A DNA stretch of 55,091 nucleotides from Prevotella sp. (GTDB taxonomy: Bacteria; Bacteroidota; Bacteroidia; Bacteroidales; Bacteroidaceae), in contig JAFPTC010000033.1 of NCBI GenBank assembly GCA_017400455.1, forward strand, positions 1 through 55,091. Direction: 5' to 3'. Made by a program: the position numbers and the translations under genes. Positions 34,463-41,483 of this stretch are shown in pieces. Numbering within the stretch: the first letter of the stretch is position 1; the number at the start of each line of letters is the position of its first letter. The notes under the pieces are model-generated. The model was given only the letters and a program-made list of their open reading frames with translations. It did not search any database and had not been told where the DNA came from.

Positions 34463-34624
34463 AAAGGAGCCACGGTTCCAAACGGTTCTTAGCAGTGAAA
34501 AGTCCGCTGTAAACCGTTTAGAACCGTGGATCCTTTGTTATCTACGTCTTAAAAACCGTTTGAAACCGTGGCTTCCTTTATTTTCTACGTCAGAAAACCG
34601 CTTAAAACCGTGGCTCCTTTTTGG
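34463..34624. repeat. 41-42-bp tandem repeats with an inverted first copy, between convergent genes
   Basis: Three direct copies begin near 34510, 34550 and 34592, each holding AACCGT...ACCGTGG, a TCCTTT block and (in two) CTACGTC. An inverted copy lies at 34463-34490. AAAGGAGCCACGGTT (34463-34477) pairs exactly with 34606-34620. The set lies between the ends of the GH31 gene and the small lipoprotein gene and may act in termination. Confidence 0.85.
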
Positions 34625-34641
34625 TGGAGCCAGCCCCGTGC

Positions 34642-34953
34642 CTATTTCTTGCTGGCCGACTGCTTCGTCTTGGATGAGACCGACTTGCTGGAAGTGGCCG
34701 ACTTCGAGCGGGTGGTGGTGGCGGGCGTCTCGTCAACGGTCGTTTCCGTGGGCTGACCGCCTGGGGTACTGATATGCAGCGTCCGCATGCCCTGCACGGG
34801 GCGCGCATTCTGCACTTGCTGCAAGTGATAGGTCTTGGGAGCGGCTTGCGTCTGCGTCTGTGCTGATGGCGTTGAGCCGCAGGCGACCGTTAGCATGACA
34901 ATGGCCGTCAGGGCCATGGCGGTGGAAAACTTTTGTATTTTCATAGGCTTCAT
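34642..34953 (-). CDS. Small lipoprotein, unknown function
   Basis: Protein of 103 residues with a lipoprotein signal ending at LTVAC (Cys25). The mature part is low-complexity: Gln/Thr/Ala-rich at first, then Ser/Lys-rich to the end (SKTKQSASKK). The segment QGMRTLHISTPGGQPTETTV is the only ordered-looking part. No family recognised. It starts 5 bp after the coiled-coil protein gene and shares its promoter, so the two may act together in the envelope. Confidence 0.65.
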   Translation of the reverse strand: MKPMKIQKFSTAMALTAIVMLTVACGSTPSAQTQTQAAPKTYHLQQVQNARPVQGMRTLHISTPGGQPTETTVDETPATTTRSKSATSSKSVSSKTKQSASKK

Positions 34954-34958
34954 GGGTG

Positions 34959-35849
34959 TTATTTCTCAAAAGTGAATGTTCGCGATCCAATCATATTGCC
35001 GTCGGCAAAGATGCTGACGTGGTAGTCGCCGGCTTCGAGGAACTCGCCCACCTGCCAGTAAACCGTGACGGGCGTCTCTTCACCGCTGTACTCAATGACT
35101 TTCTTCATCGAGTATTCCAGTTGTCGGTTTTCGTAGGCGAAGCTGCCGCCGCCGTTGAGCACTCCTCCGGCTGGCGTCTGTATGCGCACATAGATGGTGC
35201 GCTGACCGTTCTCGGCGGTGACGTTGCGCGAGATGTTGAAGCTCACCTGCAGCGTCTTGGCGTCCTTCATCTTCTTCGAAGCCTTGTTGCGCTTGTTCAG
35301 GGCCGTCATGCTGATGGCCGTGGCGTCGAGCTGGGCGGCAATGGTGACCTTCTCGGTGAGCTGCTCGCGTTGCTGCTGCAAGTTCTGATTCTGGCGACCC
35401 ACTTCCTCCAAGCGGCCGCTCAGCTGGTTGTTCTCCTGGCGCAAATTCTGGTTGATGCGGTTCAGCGAGTCCACCTGGCGAATGTAGTCGCGCAGCACGG
35501 CGCGCACGCTGTTCAGCTCCTTGCGCAGGCGGGTAATCTCGCGCAAGTCGTCGCTCTTCACCTGTTTCAGTTCCTCCTCCAGCTGGCGAACGCGCATCTG
35601 CTCGCGGGTGAGCTGTGCAATGAGCGAATCGTTGGTGAGCTGGCTCATCATTTCGCCGTATTGCTGTCCCAGTCGCTCGTAGTCGTTCTGCATCTCTTCC
35701 TTCTCCAGCTCGGCCAGTTCCTCAATGGCCTCCACCTTCTTCTGCAGCTCGCTGTTGTCGCTGTGCTGAGGCAGTATGATGAAGATGGCCAGCGCAGCGG
35801 CTACCACCAGTGCCGATACCAAACCGGCTATGATATATTCTTTCTTCAT
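34959..35849 (-). CDS. Membrane-anchored coiled-coil protein, unknown function
   Basis: Protein of 296 residues. One N-terminal membrane helix (IIAGLVSALVVAAALAIFII) is followed by a long coiled coil, about residues 33-175, rich in Gln, Glu and Leu (RLEEVGRQNQNLQQQREQL). The C-terminal 110 residues are a beta-rich domain (LQVSFNISRNVTAENG, VTVYWQVGEFLEAGDYHVSIFADG). The layout suggests an inner-membrane anchor with a periplasmic domain. Similar proteins are widespread in Bacteroidetes, but I cannot give a name. It has a clear promoter and is followed by a small lipoprotein gene 5 bp on. Confidence 0.75.
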   Translation of the reverse strand: MKKEYIIAGLVSALVVAAALAIFIILPQHSDNSELQKKVEAIEELAELEKEEMQNDYERLGQQYGEMMSQLTNDSLIAQLTREQMRVRQLEEELKQVKSDDLREITRLRKELNSVRAVLRDYIRQVDSLNRINQNLRQENNQLSGRLEEVGRQNQNLQQQREQLTEKVTIAAQLDATAISMTALNKRNKASKKMKDAKTLQVSFNISRNVTAENGQRTIYVRIQTPAGGVLNGGGSFAYENRQLEYSMKKVIEYSGEETPVTVYWQVGEFLEAGDYHVSIFADGNMIGSRTFTFEK

Positions 35850-35873
35850 TGTCTTATTTGGTTATTTAGTCTG

Positions 35874-35904
35874 CAAAATTACGAGTTTTTGCTGACATGG
35901 CAAA
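35874..35904 (-). promoter_or_regulatory. Promoter of the coiled-coil protein gene
   Basis: TTTG (35901-35904), a 19-bp spacer and TAATTTTG (35874-35881) on the minus strand, about 25 bp before the ATG. It is back to back with the cyd operon promoter. Confidence 0.7.
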
Positions 35905-35921
35905 AGATTTTTGCGAATCTT

Positions 35922-35953
35922 TTTGGACAATTGGCAATTATTTGCTATCTTTG
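35922..35953 (+). promoter_or_regulatory. Promoter of the DUF4492-cydAB operon
   Basis: TTTG (35922-35925), a 20-bp spacer and TATCTTTG (35946-35953), about 23 bp before the ATG at 35977. Confidence 0.75.
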
Positions 35954-35976
35954 CCAACAACTATAAACCGAAAACT

Positions 35977-36198
35977 ATGGCGAAAGAAAGTTTCTGGCAT
36001 CGCGCCTTCCATCTCTATTACGATGGTTTCCGCAGCATGACGCTCGGAAAGACGCTGTGGGCCATCATCCTCGTAAAACTGTTTATCATCTTTGTGGTGC
36101 TGAAGCTGTTTTTCTTTCCCAACTTCCTTAGCAGCCATGCCCAGGAGGGCGAGGAACCCGAGTTCGTGGCCAATGAATTGATTGATCGTTCACATTAA
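35977..36198 (+). CDS. DUF4492-family small membrane protein
   Basis: Protein of 73 residues with one membrane helix (LWAIILVKLFIIFVVLKLFFF) after an amphipathic start (FWHRAFHLYYDGFRSMTLGK). This family sits directly before cydA in Bacteroidetes and is probably an accessory or assembly factor of cytochrome bd, by analogy with the small CydX-type subunits of other bacteria. The start at 35977 was chosen over an in-frame Met at 35911, because the promoter -7 box lies at 35946-35953, after that earlier Met. cydA follows after 12 bp. Confidence 0.9.
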   Translation: MAKESFWHRAFHLYYDGFRSMTLGKTLWAIILVKLFIIFVVLKLFFFPNFLSSHAQEGEEPEFVANELIDRSH

Positions 36199-36210
36199 AT
36201 CCAATAGCTT

Positions 36211-37866
36211 ATGAAAGAAATCCTATTATCTATTGATGCTGGTACCATCGACTGGTCGAGGGCTCAGTTTGCCTTGACGGCCATTTACCACTGGCTCTTT
36301 GTGCCGCTGACGCTGGGTCTGGCGGTCATCATGGGCATCTGCGAAACCATTTACTACAAGCGTTGCAAACGTGGCGCCGTCGCTGCCGAGACAGACTTCT
36401 GGCTCTCTACGTCAAAGTTCTGGCAGCGGCTCTTCGGCATCAACTTCGCCATGGGCGTGGCTACGGGCATTATCCTGGAGTTTGAGTTCGGAACAAACTG
36501 GAGCAACTATTCCTGGCTGGTGGGCGACATCTTCGGTGCGCCGCTGGCCATCGAGGGCATCGTAGCCTTCTTCATGGAGAGCACGTTCGTGGCCGTGATG
36601 TTCTTCGGATGGAAGAAAGTGAGCCGAGGCTTCCATCTGGCTTCAACCTGGCTCACCGGCATTGGCGCCACCCTCTCGGCTTGGTGGATTCTGGTGGCCA
36701 ATGCGTGGATGCAGCACCCCGTGGGCTGCGAGTTCAACCCCGACACCATGCGCAACGAGATGACCTCGTTCTGGGAGGTTGCCCTGTCGCCGGCTGCCGT
36801 TGACAAATTCCTCCACACCGTCATCTCGGCCTGGATCATCGGTGCCGTCTTCGTGGTGGCCGTGTCCTGCTGGTATTTGCTGAAGCAGCGTCACACCCAA
36901 CTGGCCGTGATGAGCATCCGCATCGGGGCCGTGGTGGGACTGGTGGCCTCGTTGGGAGCCGCTTTCACTGGCCATATCTCGGGCCAGGACGTGGCGAAGA
37001 TGCAACCCATGAAGCTGGCGGCCATGGAAGCCCTCTACGACGGAGGAACCGACCAGAGCCTGACGCTGGTGGCCCTGCTCAATCCGCTGGAGCAGCCCGA
37101 CTATGCCAGTGGCGAGGAGCCGCCGCTGAAGATTGGCATGCCCTATTTCCTCTCGTTCATGGCCACCAACGATTTCCATGGCTACGTGCCAGGCGTGAAC
37201 GACCTTCTGAACGGCTACACCCGCCCGGACGGCACGCGAGAGCCGTCGGCCGAGGAGAAGATGGCCAGTGGCAAGCTTGCCATTGGCGCCTTGCAGGCCT
37301 ATCGCCAGGCGAAGAAAGATGGCGACGAGGCCGAGGCGCAGCGACAGCTGCAGACCTTCCGAGAGCATGAGCAATATTTCGGCTATGGCTACGTGCAGCA
37401 TCGCAGCCAGCTGGTGCCCAACATTCCGCTGACCTTCTGGGCCTTCCGCGCCATGGTGGGCCTGGGCTGCCTGCTCATTCTTTTCTTCGGGCTGGTGGCC
37501 GTGCTGGCCTATCAGATGCCCTTCCTCTCGGTGTTCACGCGACGTTTGCTGTCGGCCATTGGCCTGATGCCCGAGACCCACGCCGACGTACACGGAGCCA
37601 CCCGCATGCCTCGCTGGCTCCTGGTGGCCGCCATCGTCATGGTGCCCCTGGCCTATATAGCCTCCGAGAGTGGCTGGTTAGTGGCCGAGTTTGGCCGACA
37701 GCCGTGGACCATTCAGGACATGCTGCCCACGTGGGCCTCAGTGAGCGACCTCCATTCCTCGTCGGTCATGCTCACCTTCTTCCTCTTCCTCGTTCTTTTC
37801 ACCACCATGCTGGCGGTGGAGATTAACATCATGCTGAAACAAATCAAGAAAGGACCAGAACTATGA
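36211..37866 (+). CDS. cydA: Cytochrome bd ubiquinol oxidase subunit I
   Basis: Membrane protein of 551 residues that oxidises quinol and reduces oxygen, allowing growth or protection at trace oxygen. The start DWSRAQFALTAIYHWLFVPLTLG carries His27, matching the first haem ligand. GINFAMGVATGIILEFEFGTNWSNYS and VFFMESTFVAVMFFGW-type segments are typical, as are GHISGQDVAKMQPMKLAAME and the C-terminal SGWLVAEFGRQPW. The quinol loop around 300-380 is somewhat extended. cydB overlaps by 4 bp (ATGA), so translation is coupled. Confidence 0.97.
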   Translation: MKEILLSIDAGTIDWSRAQFALTAIYHWLFVPLTLGLAVIMGICETIYYKRCKRGAVAAETDFWLSTSKFWQRLFGINFAMGVATGIILEFEFGTNWSNYSWLVGDIFGAPLAIEGIVAFFMESTFVAVMFFGWKKVSRGFHLASTWLTGIGATLSAWWILVANAWMQHPVGCEFNPDTMRNEMTSFWEVALSPAAVDKFLHTVISAWIIGAVFVVAVSCWYLLKQRHTQLAVMSIRIGAVVGLVASLGAAFTGHISGQDVAKMQPMKLAAMEALYDGGTDQSLTLVALLNPLEQPDYASGEEPPLKIGMPYFLSFMATNDFHGYVPGVNDLLNGYTRPDGTREPSAEEKMASGKLAIGALQAYRQAKKDGDEAEAQRQLQTFREHEQYFGYGYVQHRSQLVPNIPLTFWAFRAMVGLGCLLILFFGLVAVLAYQMPFLSVFTRRLLSAIGLMPETHADVHGATRMPRWLLVAAIVMVPLAYIASESGWLVAEFGRQPWTIQDMLPTWASVSDLHSSSVMLTFFLFLVLFTTMLAVEINIMLKQIKKGPEL

Positions 37867-39017
37867 CATACACATTCTTACAACACTATTGGTGGTTCAT
37901 CGTCAGCCTGCTCGGTGCCATCCTCGTTTTCCTGATGTTCGTGCAGGGAGCCAACTCCATGGTGCGCTCGCTGGGTCATACGCCCGAGGGACGCCGACTG
38001 GTGGTGAACAGCACCGGCCGCAAGTGGGAGTTCACCTTCACCACGCTGGTCACCTTTGGCGGAGCCTTCTTCGCCTCGTTCCCTTTGTTCTATTCCACCA
38101 GCTTCGGCGGAGCCTACTGGCTGTGGATGATCATCCTGTTCTCGTTCGTGCTTCAGGCCGTGAGCTATGAGTTTCAGAACAAACTGGGCAATCTGCTGGG
38201 TCCCAACACCTTCCAGTGGTTCCTTGTGCTGAACGGCATCCTGGGTCCCCTGCTGCTGGGCGGCGCCGTGGCCACCTTCTTTGAAGGGAGCAATTTCGTG
38301 GTGGAGAAAGCCAACATTGTCGATGCCACCGCCCTGACGCCCGTCATCAGCCACTGGGGCAACGCCTCGCATGGGCTCGATGCACTGCTCAATCCGTGGG
38401 TGCTCATTTTCGGACTGGCCGTGATGTTCCTGGCGCGCACGCTGGGCACGCTCTATATTATAAATAATGTGGGCGAAGGCGACATCCGTTCGCGAGCCAG
38501 GTTCAGGCTGTTGGGAAATGCCGTGCCTTTCCTCCTGCTCTTCGTGGCCTATCTGGTACACCTGCTGCTGAAGGACGGCTATGCCTACACGGCCGACGGC
38601 ACCATCGTCATGGAGCCGAACAAATATCTGCACAATTTGCTGGCTATGTGGCCCGTGCTGCTCATGCTCCTTGCAGGCGTGGTGCTGGTGCTGTGGGGAA
38701 TTTGGAAGGATATGGCCCCGCAGCCTGCCGCCAAGGGCCTCTCAGGCATCTGGCCAGCGGGTGTAGGTACGGTGCTCACCGTCCTGGCGCTGCTGCTCTG
38801 TGCCGGATGGAACCATACGGCCTACTATCCATCGACGGTTGACGTCCAGATGTCGCTCACCATTGAAAACTCATGCAGCAGTCCGTTCACCCTCAGCACC
38901 ATGTTCTGGGTGTCGCTGCTGGTGCCCTTCGTGCTGGCCTACATCGTCTACTGCTGGCGTAAGATTGACAGCCGCAAGCTGACCCGCGACGAGATTCAGC
39001 ACGACGAGGCCTACTAA
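37863..39017 (+). CDS. cydB: Cytochrome bd ubiquinol oxidase subunit II
   Basis: Second core subunit of cytochrome bd, 384 residues with about eight or nine membrane helices (for example FTFTTLVTFGGAFFASFPLFYSTSF and WPVLLMLLAGVVLVLWGIW). It stabilises CydA and helps hold the haems. Length and start (YTFLQHYWWFIVSLLGAILVFLMFVQGANSM) fit the Bacteroidetes form. It overlaps cydA by 4 bp. The stop lies 2 bp from the end of the convergent desulfidase-like gene, and no separate terminator was seen. Confidence 0.96.
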   Translation: MTYTFLQHYWWFIVSLLGAILVFLMFVQGANSMVRSLGHTPEGRRLVVNSTGRKWEFTFTTLVTFGGAFFASFPLFYSTSFGGAYWLWMIILFSFVLQAVSYEFQNKLGNLLGPNTFQWFLVLNGILGPLLLGGAVATFFEGSNFVVEKANIVDATALTPVISHWGNASHGLDALLNPWVLIFGLAVMFLARTLGTLYIINNVGEGDIRSRARFRLLGNAVPFLLLFVAYLVHLLLKDGYAYTADGTIVMEPNKYLHNLLAMWPVLLMLLAGVVLVLWGIWKDMAPQPAAKGLSGIWPAGVGTVLTVLALLLCAGWNHTAYYPSTVDVQMSLTIENSCSSPFTLSTMFWVSLLVPFVLAYIVYCWRKIDSRKLTRDEIQHDEAY

Positions 39018-39019
39018 GC

Positions 39020-40291
39020 TCAGCAGCCTTTCGAGGTCATGATATTCAGCACCATTTCGTCCGTCGGCCCCATTCCATTGGCGCCGATGGACGTTAGGTT
39101 ATGTATGCAGCGGTCTACGCAGTCGTCGACGATGCCCTCGCTGCTGCTGACGCATTTTCCCTCCATGGCCAGCAAGGCCGAGAGCAGGGCCGTGCTGACG
39201 CCACTGGTAATCTTCAGCGAGCACGAAGGCTTGGCACCGTCGCAGATCATGCCCGTCAGGTTGGCCACCATGTTCTTCACCGACGCACAGATGCGCCCGT
39301 AGTCGCCGCCCATGAGATAGGTGATGCCCACGCTGCTGCCTATTGATGCCACCACGCAGCCGCACAGGGCCGACAGGGCGCCCAGCGACTGCTTGATGTA
39401 GATGGCCGTGAGGTGGCTCAGCATCAGGGCGCGGATAAGCTCCTCCTCCGTATTTTCGTTCTCCTTGGCATATACGCACACGGGATTGGTGGCGCAGATG
39501 CCCTGGTTGCCGCTGCCCGAATTGCTCATCACGGGAATCATGGCCCCGCCCATGCGGGCGTCGCAGGCCGAGGCCGTGCGCGAGATGATGTGGCAGTAGA
39601 TGCTGTTGCCGAAGATGCCCTTCGACATGGGACGGTCTATGGTTTTGCCCAGGTTGTGACCGTAGTTGCCCTTCAGGGCCTCGCGGGCCGCATTCATGTT
39701 GTAGGTGCGCGTTTCCTCAATGAAGCGAATCTCGTCGAGCGGTGCCGTCGTGGCAAAGTCATAGACTAAGCGCAGATTGAGGGGGATGGTCCCTCTCTCC
39801 TCACTGCTCTCTGCTCTCTCCTCTAAAAACTCTCCACTCTCCACAAAATGGGTGTGCGAACCGGCAATGATGGCTTTCTCCTGCCGGCCGTCGGCCTCGG
39901 CAATCATTTCCACGTAGAGCTTCTCCTTGATGCCCCGCTTCAGCTGAATGTCTATGCGCCCCTCGCTGATGAACTGCTTGCCCTGCTCCAGGGCGTCGGG
40001 CGTCAGGTCTTTCAGCACCTCCAGTTGGTATTCGCTCTTGCCGATGAGGGCTCCCAGGGCTATGGCTATGGGCAGGCCCGTCATGCCCGTGCCTGGTATG
40101 CCCACGCCCATGGCGTTCTTCAGTATGTTGGCACTCAGCAGGGCCGTGATGTGGGTGGGACGCTGCCCCAGGCGTTCGGTGGCCTTGGCGGTGCAGAGGG
40201 CAACGCACATGGGTTCGGTGCAGCCAATGGCGGGCACCACCTCCTGGTGGACCAGCTTGATGATTTGCTCACGAGTTTCCTTGTCTATCAT
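39020..40291 (-). CDS. L-cysteine desulfidase / serine dehydratase-like protein (UPF0597, CyuA/YhaM family)
   Basis: Cytoplasmic iron-sulfur lyase of 423 residues; characterised relatives split L-cysteine to pyruvate, sulfide and ammonia. IGCTEPMCVALCTAKA near the N-terminus and GNQGICATNPVCVYA and MICDGAKPSCSLKITSG later supply the conserved cysteines. The start at 40291 (MIDKETREQ) was chosen: the frame stays open another 85 codons upstream, but that part translates palindromic repeats and runs through the promoter. Oddity: a seven-base repeat (39791-39843) codes EERAESSEERGTIPL, an apparent insertion in the middle of the protein. It converges with cydB. Confidence 0.88.
   Translation of the reverse strand: MIDKETREQIIKLVHQEVVPAIGCTEPMCVALCTAKATERLGQRPTHITALLSANILKNAMGVGIPGTGMTGLPIAIALGALIGKSEYQLEVLKDLTPDALEQGKQFISEGRIDIQLKRGIKEKLYVEMIAEADGRQEKAIIAGSHTHFVESGEFLEERAESSEERGTIPLNLRLVYDFATTAPLDEIRFIEETRTYNMNAAREALKGNYGHNLGKTIDRPMSKGIFGNSIYCHIISRTASACDARMGGAMIPVMSNSGSGNQGICATNPVCVYAKENENTEEELIRALMLSHLTAIYIKQSLGALSALCGCVVASIGSSVGITYLMGGDYGRICASVKNMVANLTGMICDGAKPSCSLKITSGVSTALLSALLAMEGKCVSSSEGIVDDCVDRCIHNLTSIGANGMGPTDEMVLNIMTSKGC
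39791..39843. repeat. Seven-base tandem repeat inside the desulfidase-like gene
   Basis: About seven units of 7 bp: TCCTCAC, TGCTCTC twice, TCCTCTA, a degenerate AAAACTC, TCCACTC and a partial unit. On the minus strand the units read GTGGAGA, GAGGAGA and GAGCAGA, the same composition as the repeat at 9462-9500 but in the opposite direction relative to the host gene. Confidence 0.9.
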
Positions 40292-40327
40292 AGCATGTTT
40301 ATTGTCTTTGTCATAAGAAAGGTGATG

Positions 40328-40359
40328 CAAAGTTACGTCATTTTGCCGACACAGCCAAA
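40328..40359 (-). promoter_or_regulatory. Promoter of the desulfidase-like gene
   Basis: TTTG (40356-40359), a 20-bp spacer and TAACTTTG (40328-40335) on the minus strand, about 37 bp before the chosen ATG at 40291. This supports the short start. Confidence 0.75.
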
Positions 40360-40410
40360 ACTTTTGTTGAAAAACTGCCTCGCAGCGCCTGCACGCGTGC
40401 TCAGCGAAGC

Positions 40411-40556
40411 CTGTGTCGGCCTCCCGTTTTCCTGGGAAGGCTTCCCGTTTTTCTGCGGAGGCCTCCCGTTTTTCTGCGGAGGCCTCCCGTGAAAATTTCT
40501 CACGTGAGATTTTTTCACGGGAGGCCTTCCCAGAAAAAAATCTCACGTGAGAAATT
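40411..40556. repeat. Palindromic repeat block, copy 2, with 21-bp tandem units
   Basis: GGAGGCCTCCC (or GGAAGGCTTCCC) followed by GTTTTTCTGC repeats with a 21-bp period over about 40437-40490. Two CTCACGTGAG palindromes follow at 40499-40508 and 40542-40551, separated by a GGGAGGCCTTCCC block. The last part matches 2211-2252 almost base for base. Confidence 0.88.
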
Positions 40557-40630
40557 CTTAAATCTCGCAGGCATGATATTTTTTTTCTACTTTTTATTGC
40601 CAGAATGGTGCGAGTTTACCAAACTTTTCG

Positions 40631-40638
40631 TATCTTTG
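40631..40638 (+). promoter_or_regulatory. -7 promoter box of the YGQQQ protein gene
   Basis: TATCTTTG about 45 bp before the ATG at 40684; no TTTG at the expected -33 distance. The leader carries AACTAATAATTAAA (40666-40679), also found just before the GH31 gene. Confidence 0.5.
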
Positions 40639-40683
40639 CAACGTAATTTAACTTTATAATGTTTCAACTAATAATTAAAAACC

Positions 40684-41397
40684 ATGGACGAAAACCCAAC
40701 AATCAAGGCTGGGAACAATGCTAACCCCCAGCAGCCTAATGGGCAGCCACAGTATCAGCAGGCCAATGGCCAGCAACAGTATGGTCAGCAACAGTACGGC
40801 CAGCAGCAGTATGGCCAGCAGCAGTATGGCCAACAGCAGTATGGCCAGCAGCAGTACGGGCAGCAACAGTACGGCCAGCAGCAGTATGGCCAGCAGCAGT
40901 ACGGCCAGCAACAGTACGGCCAACAGCAGTACGGTCAGCAACAGTACGGCCAGCAGTATCAGCAATCGTATGCTCAGCAGGCTTATGGCCAGCAAAAGCC
41001 ATTGTTGCTGGATGAAGCCGGCAAGTATCACTTGCTGGGAGCTGCCAAGTGGATCAAGACGCTGGCCGTCATCGCCACCATCATGTGCGTATTGCTGTTC
41101 ATCATCTCCATTCTGCTGATGACGAACAAGTATGTTCCCGCTGTGGCAGGCATTGCCTATCTTGTTCCCATCCTCTTCTACATCTATCCCATCGTGAAGT
41201 CCTTCAGCATGAGCAAGAATGCCAAGATGGCCGTGCAGATGGATAGCTCGCAGAATCTGGTAGAGAGCCTGAGCGACCTGCGTTCAACGGTAACCTATTT
41301 GGGCGTGCTGGCCATCATCGGCATCGTGTTCTTGGTGATTGGCCTTATTTTCGGCATTGCAGCCATTGGCGAAGTAGCACGCTACGGCGGCTTTTAA
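40684..41397 (+). CDS. Membrane protein with YGQQQ repeats (DUF5362-like)
   Basis: Protein of 237 residues in two parts. Residues 1-110 are low-complexity: an Asn/Gln/Pro-rich start, then about twelve YGQQQ repeats coded by 15-bp units, ending in QQSYAQQAYGQQKP. Residues 110-237 have membrane helices (IKTLAVIATIMCVLLFIISILLM, AGIAYLVPILFYIYPIV, YLGVLAIIGIVFLVIGLIFGIAAI) joined by SKNAKMAVQMDSSQNLVESLSDL. The membrane part resembles DUF5362 proteins as I remember them. The cytoplasmic Gln/Tyr-rich tail is prion-like in composition. No function known. A strong hairpin terminator follows. Confidence 0.82.
   Translation: MDENPTIKAGNNANPQQPNGQPQYQQANGQQQYGQQQYGQQQYGQQQYGQQQYGQQQYGQQQYGQQQYGQQQYGQQQYGQQQYGQQQYGQQYQQSYAQQAYGQQKPLLLDEAGKYHLLGAAKWIKTLAVIATIMCVLLFIISILLMTNKYVPAVAGIAYLVPILFYIYPIVKSFSMSKNAKMAVQMDSSQNLVESLSDLRSTVTYLGVLAIIGIVFLVIGLIFGIAAIGEVARYGGF
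40771..40950 (+). repeat. Twelve 15-bp tandem repeats coding YGQQQ
   Basis: Twelve in-frame units of CARCARCAGTAYGGN. Units differ only at third codon positions, so copy number could change by slippage or recombination without a frameshift. Confidence 0.95.
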
Positions 41398-41404
41398 CGG
41401 TCAG

Positions 41405-41471
41405 CTGCCATAGATAACAATAACAGCCAGAAGAGCATGGGCTTCTTCTGGCTGTTATTGTTATGTGGCAG
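41405..41471. terminator. Strong bidirectional hairpin terminator
   Basis: A 20-bp perfect stem (41414-41433 with 41445-41464) plus an outer CTGCCA/TGGCAG pair (41405-41410, 41466-41471). It lies between the convergent YGQQQ protein gene and the end of the SusCD-FAS1 operon, and can serve both. Confidence 0.85.
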
Positions 41472-41483
41472 ATTCTTTCCTGC

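Larger units (their letters stand above)
40292..40683. other. Divergent intergenic region with repeat block
   Basis: 392 bp holding the promoter of the desulfidase-like gene (40328-40359), a palindromic repeat block (40411-40556) and a -7 box (TATCTTTG, 40631-40638) for the YGQQQ protein gene. No gene is present. Confidence 0.75.

Noticed and set aside
40292-40546. Upstream extension of the desulfidase-like protein by 85 codons
   Set aside because: It translates the palindromic repeat into SREKFSREASAEKREAS-like text and runs through a good promoter. The family N-terminus starts at 40291.
40771-40950. CRISPR-like regular array
   Set aside because: The 15-bp units are contiguous without spacers and code YGQQQ in frame. 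The 12-bp repeat in the Rpn gene was rejected as CRISPR for the same reason.
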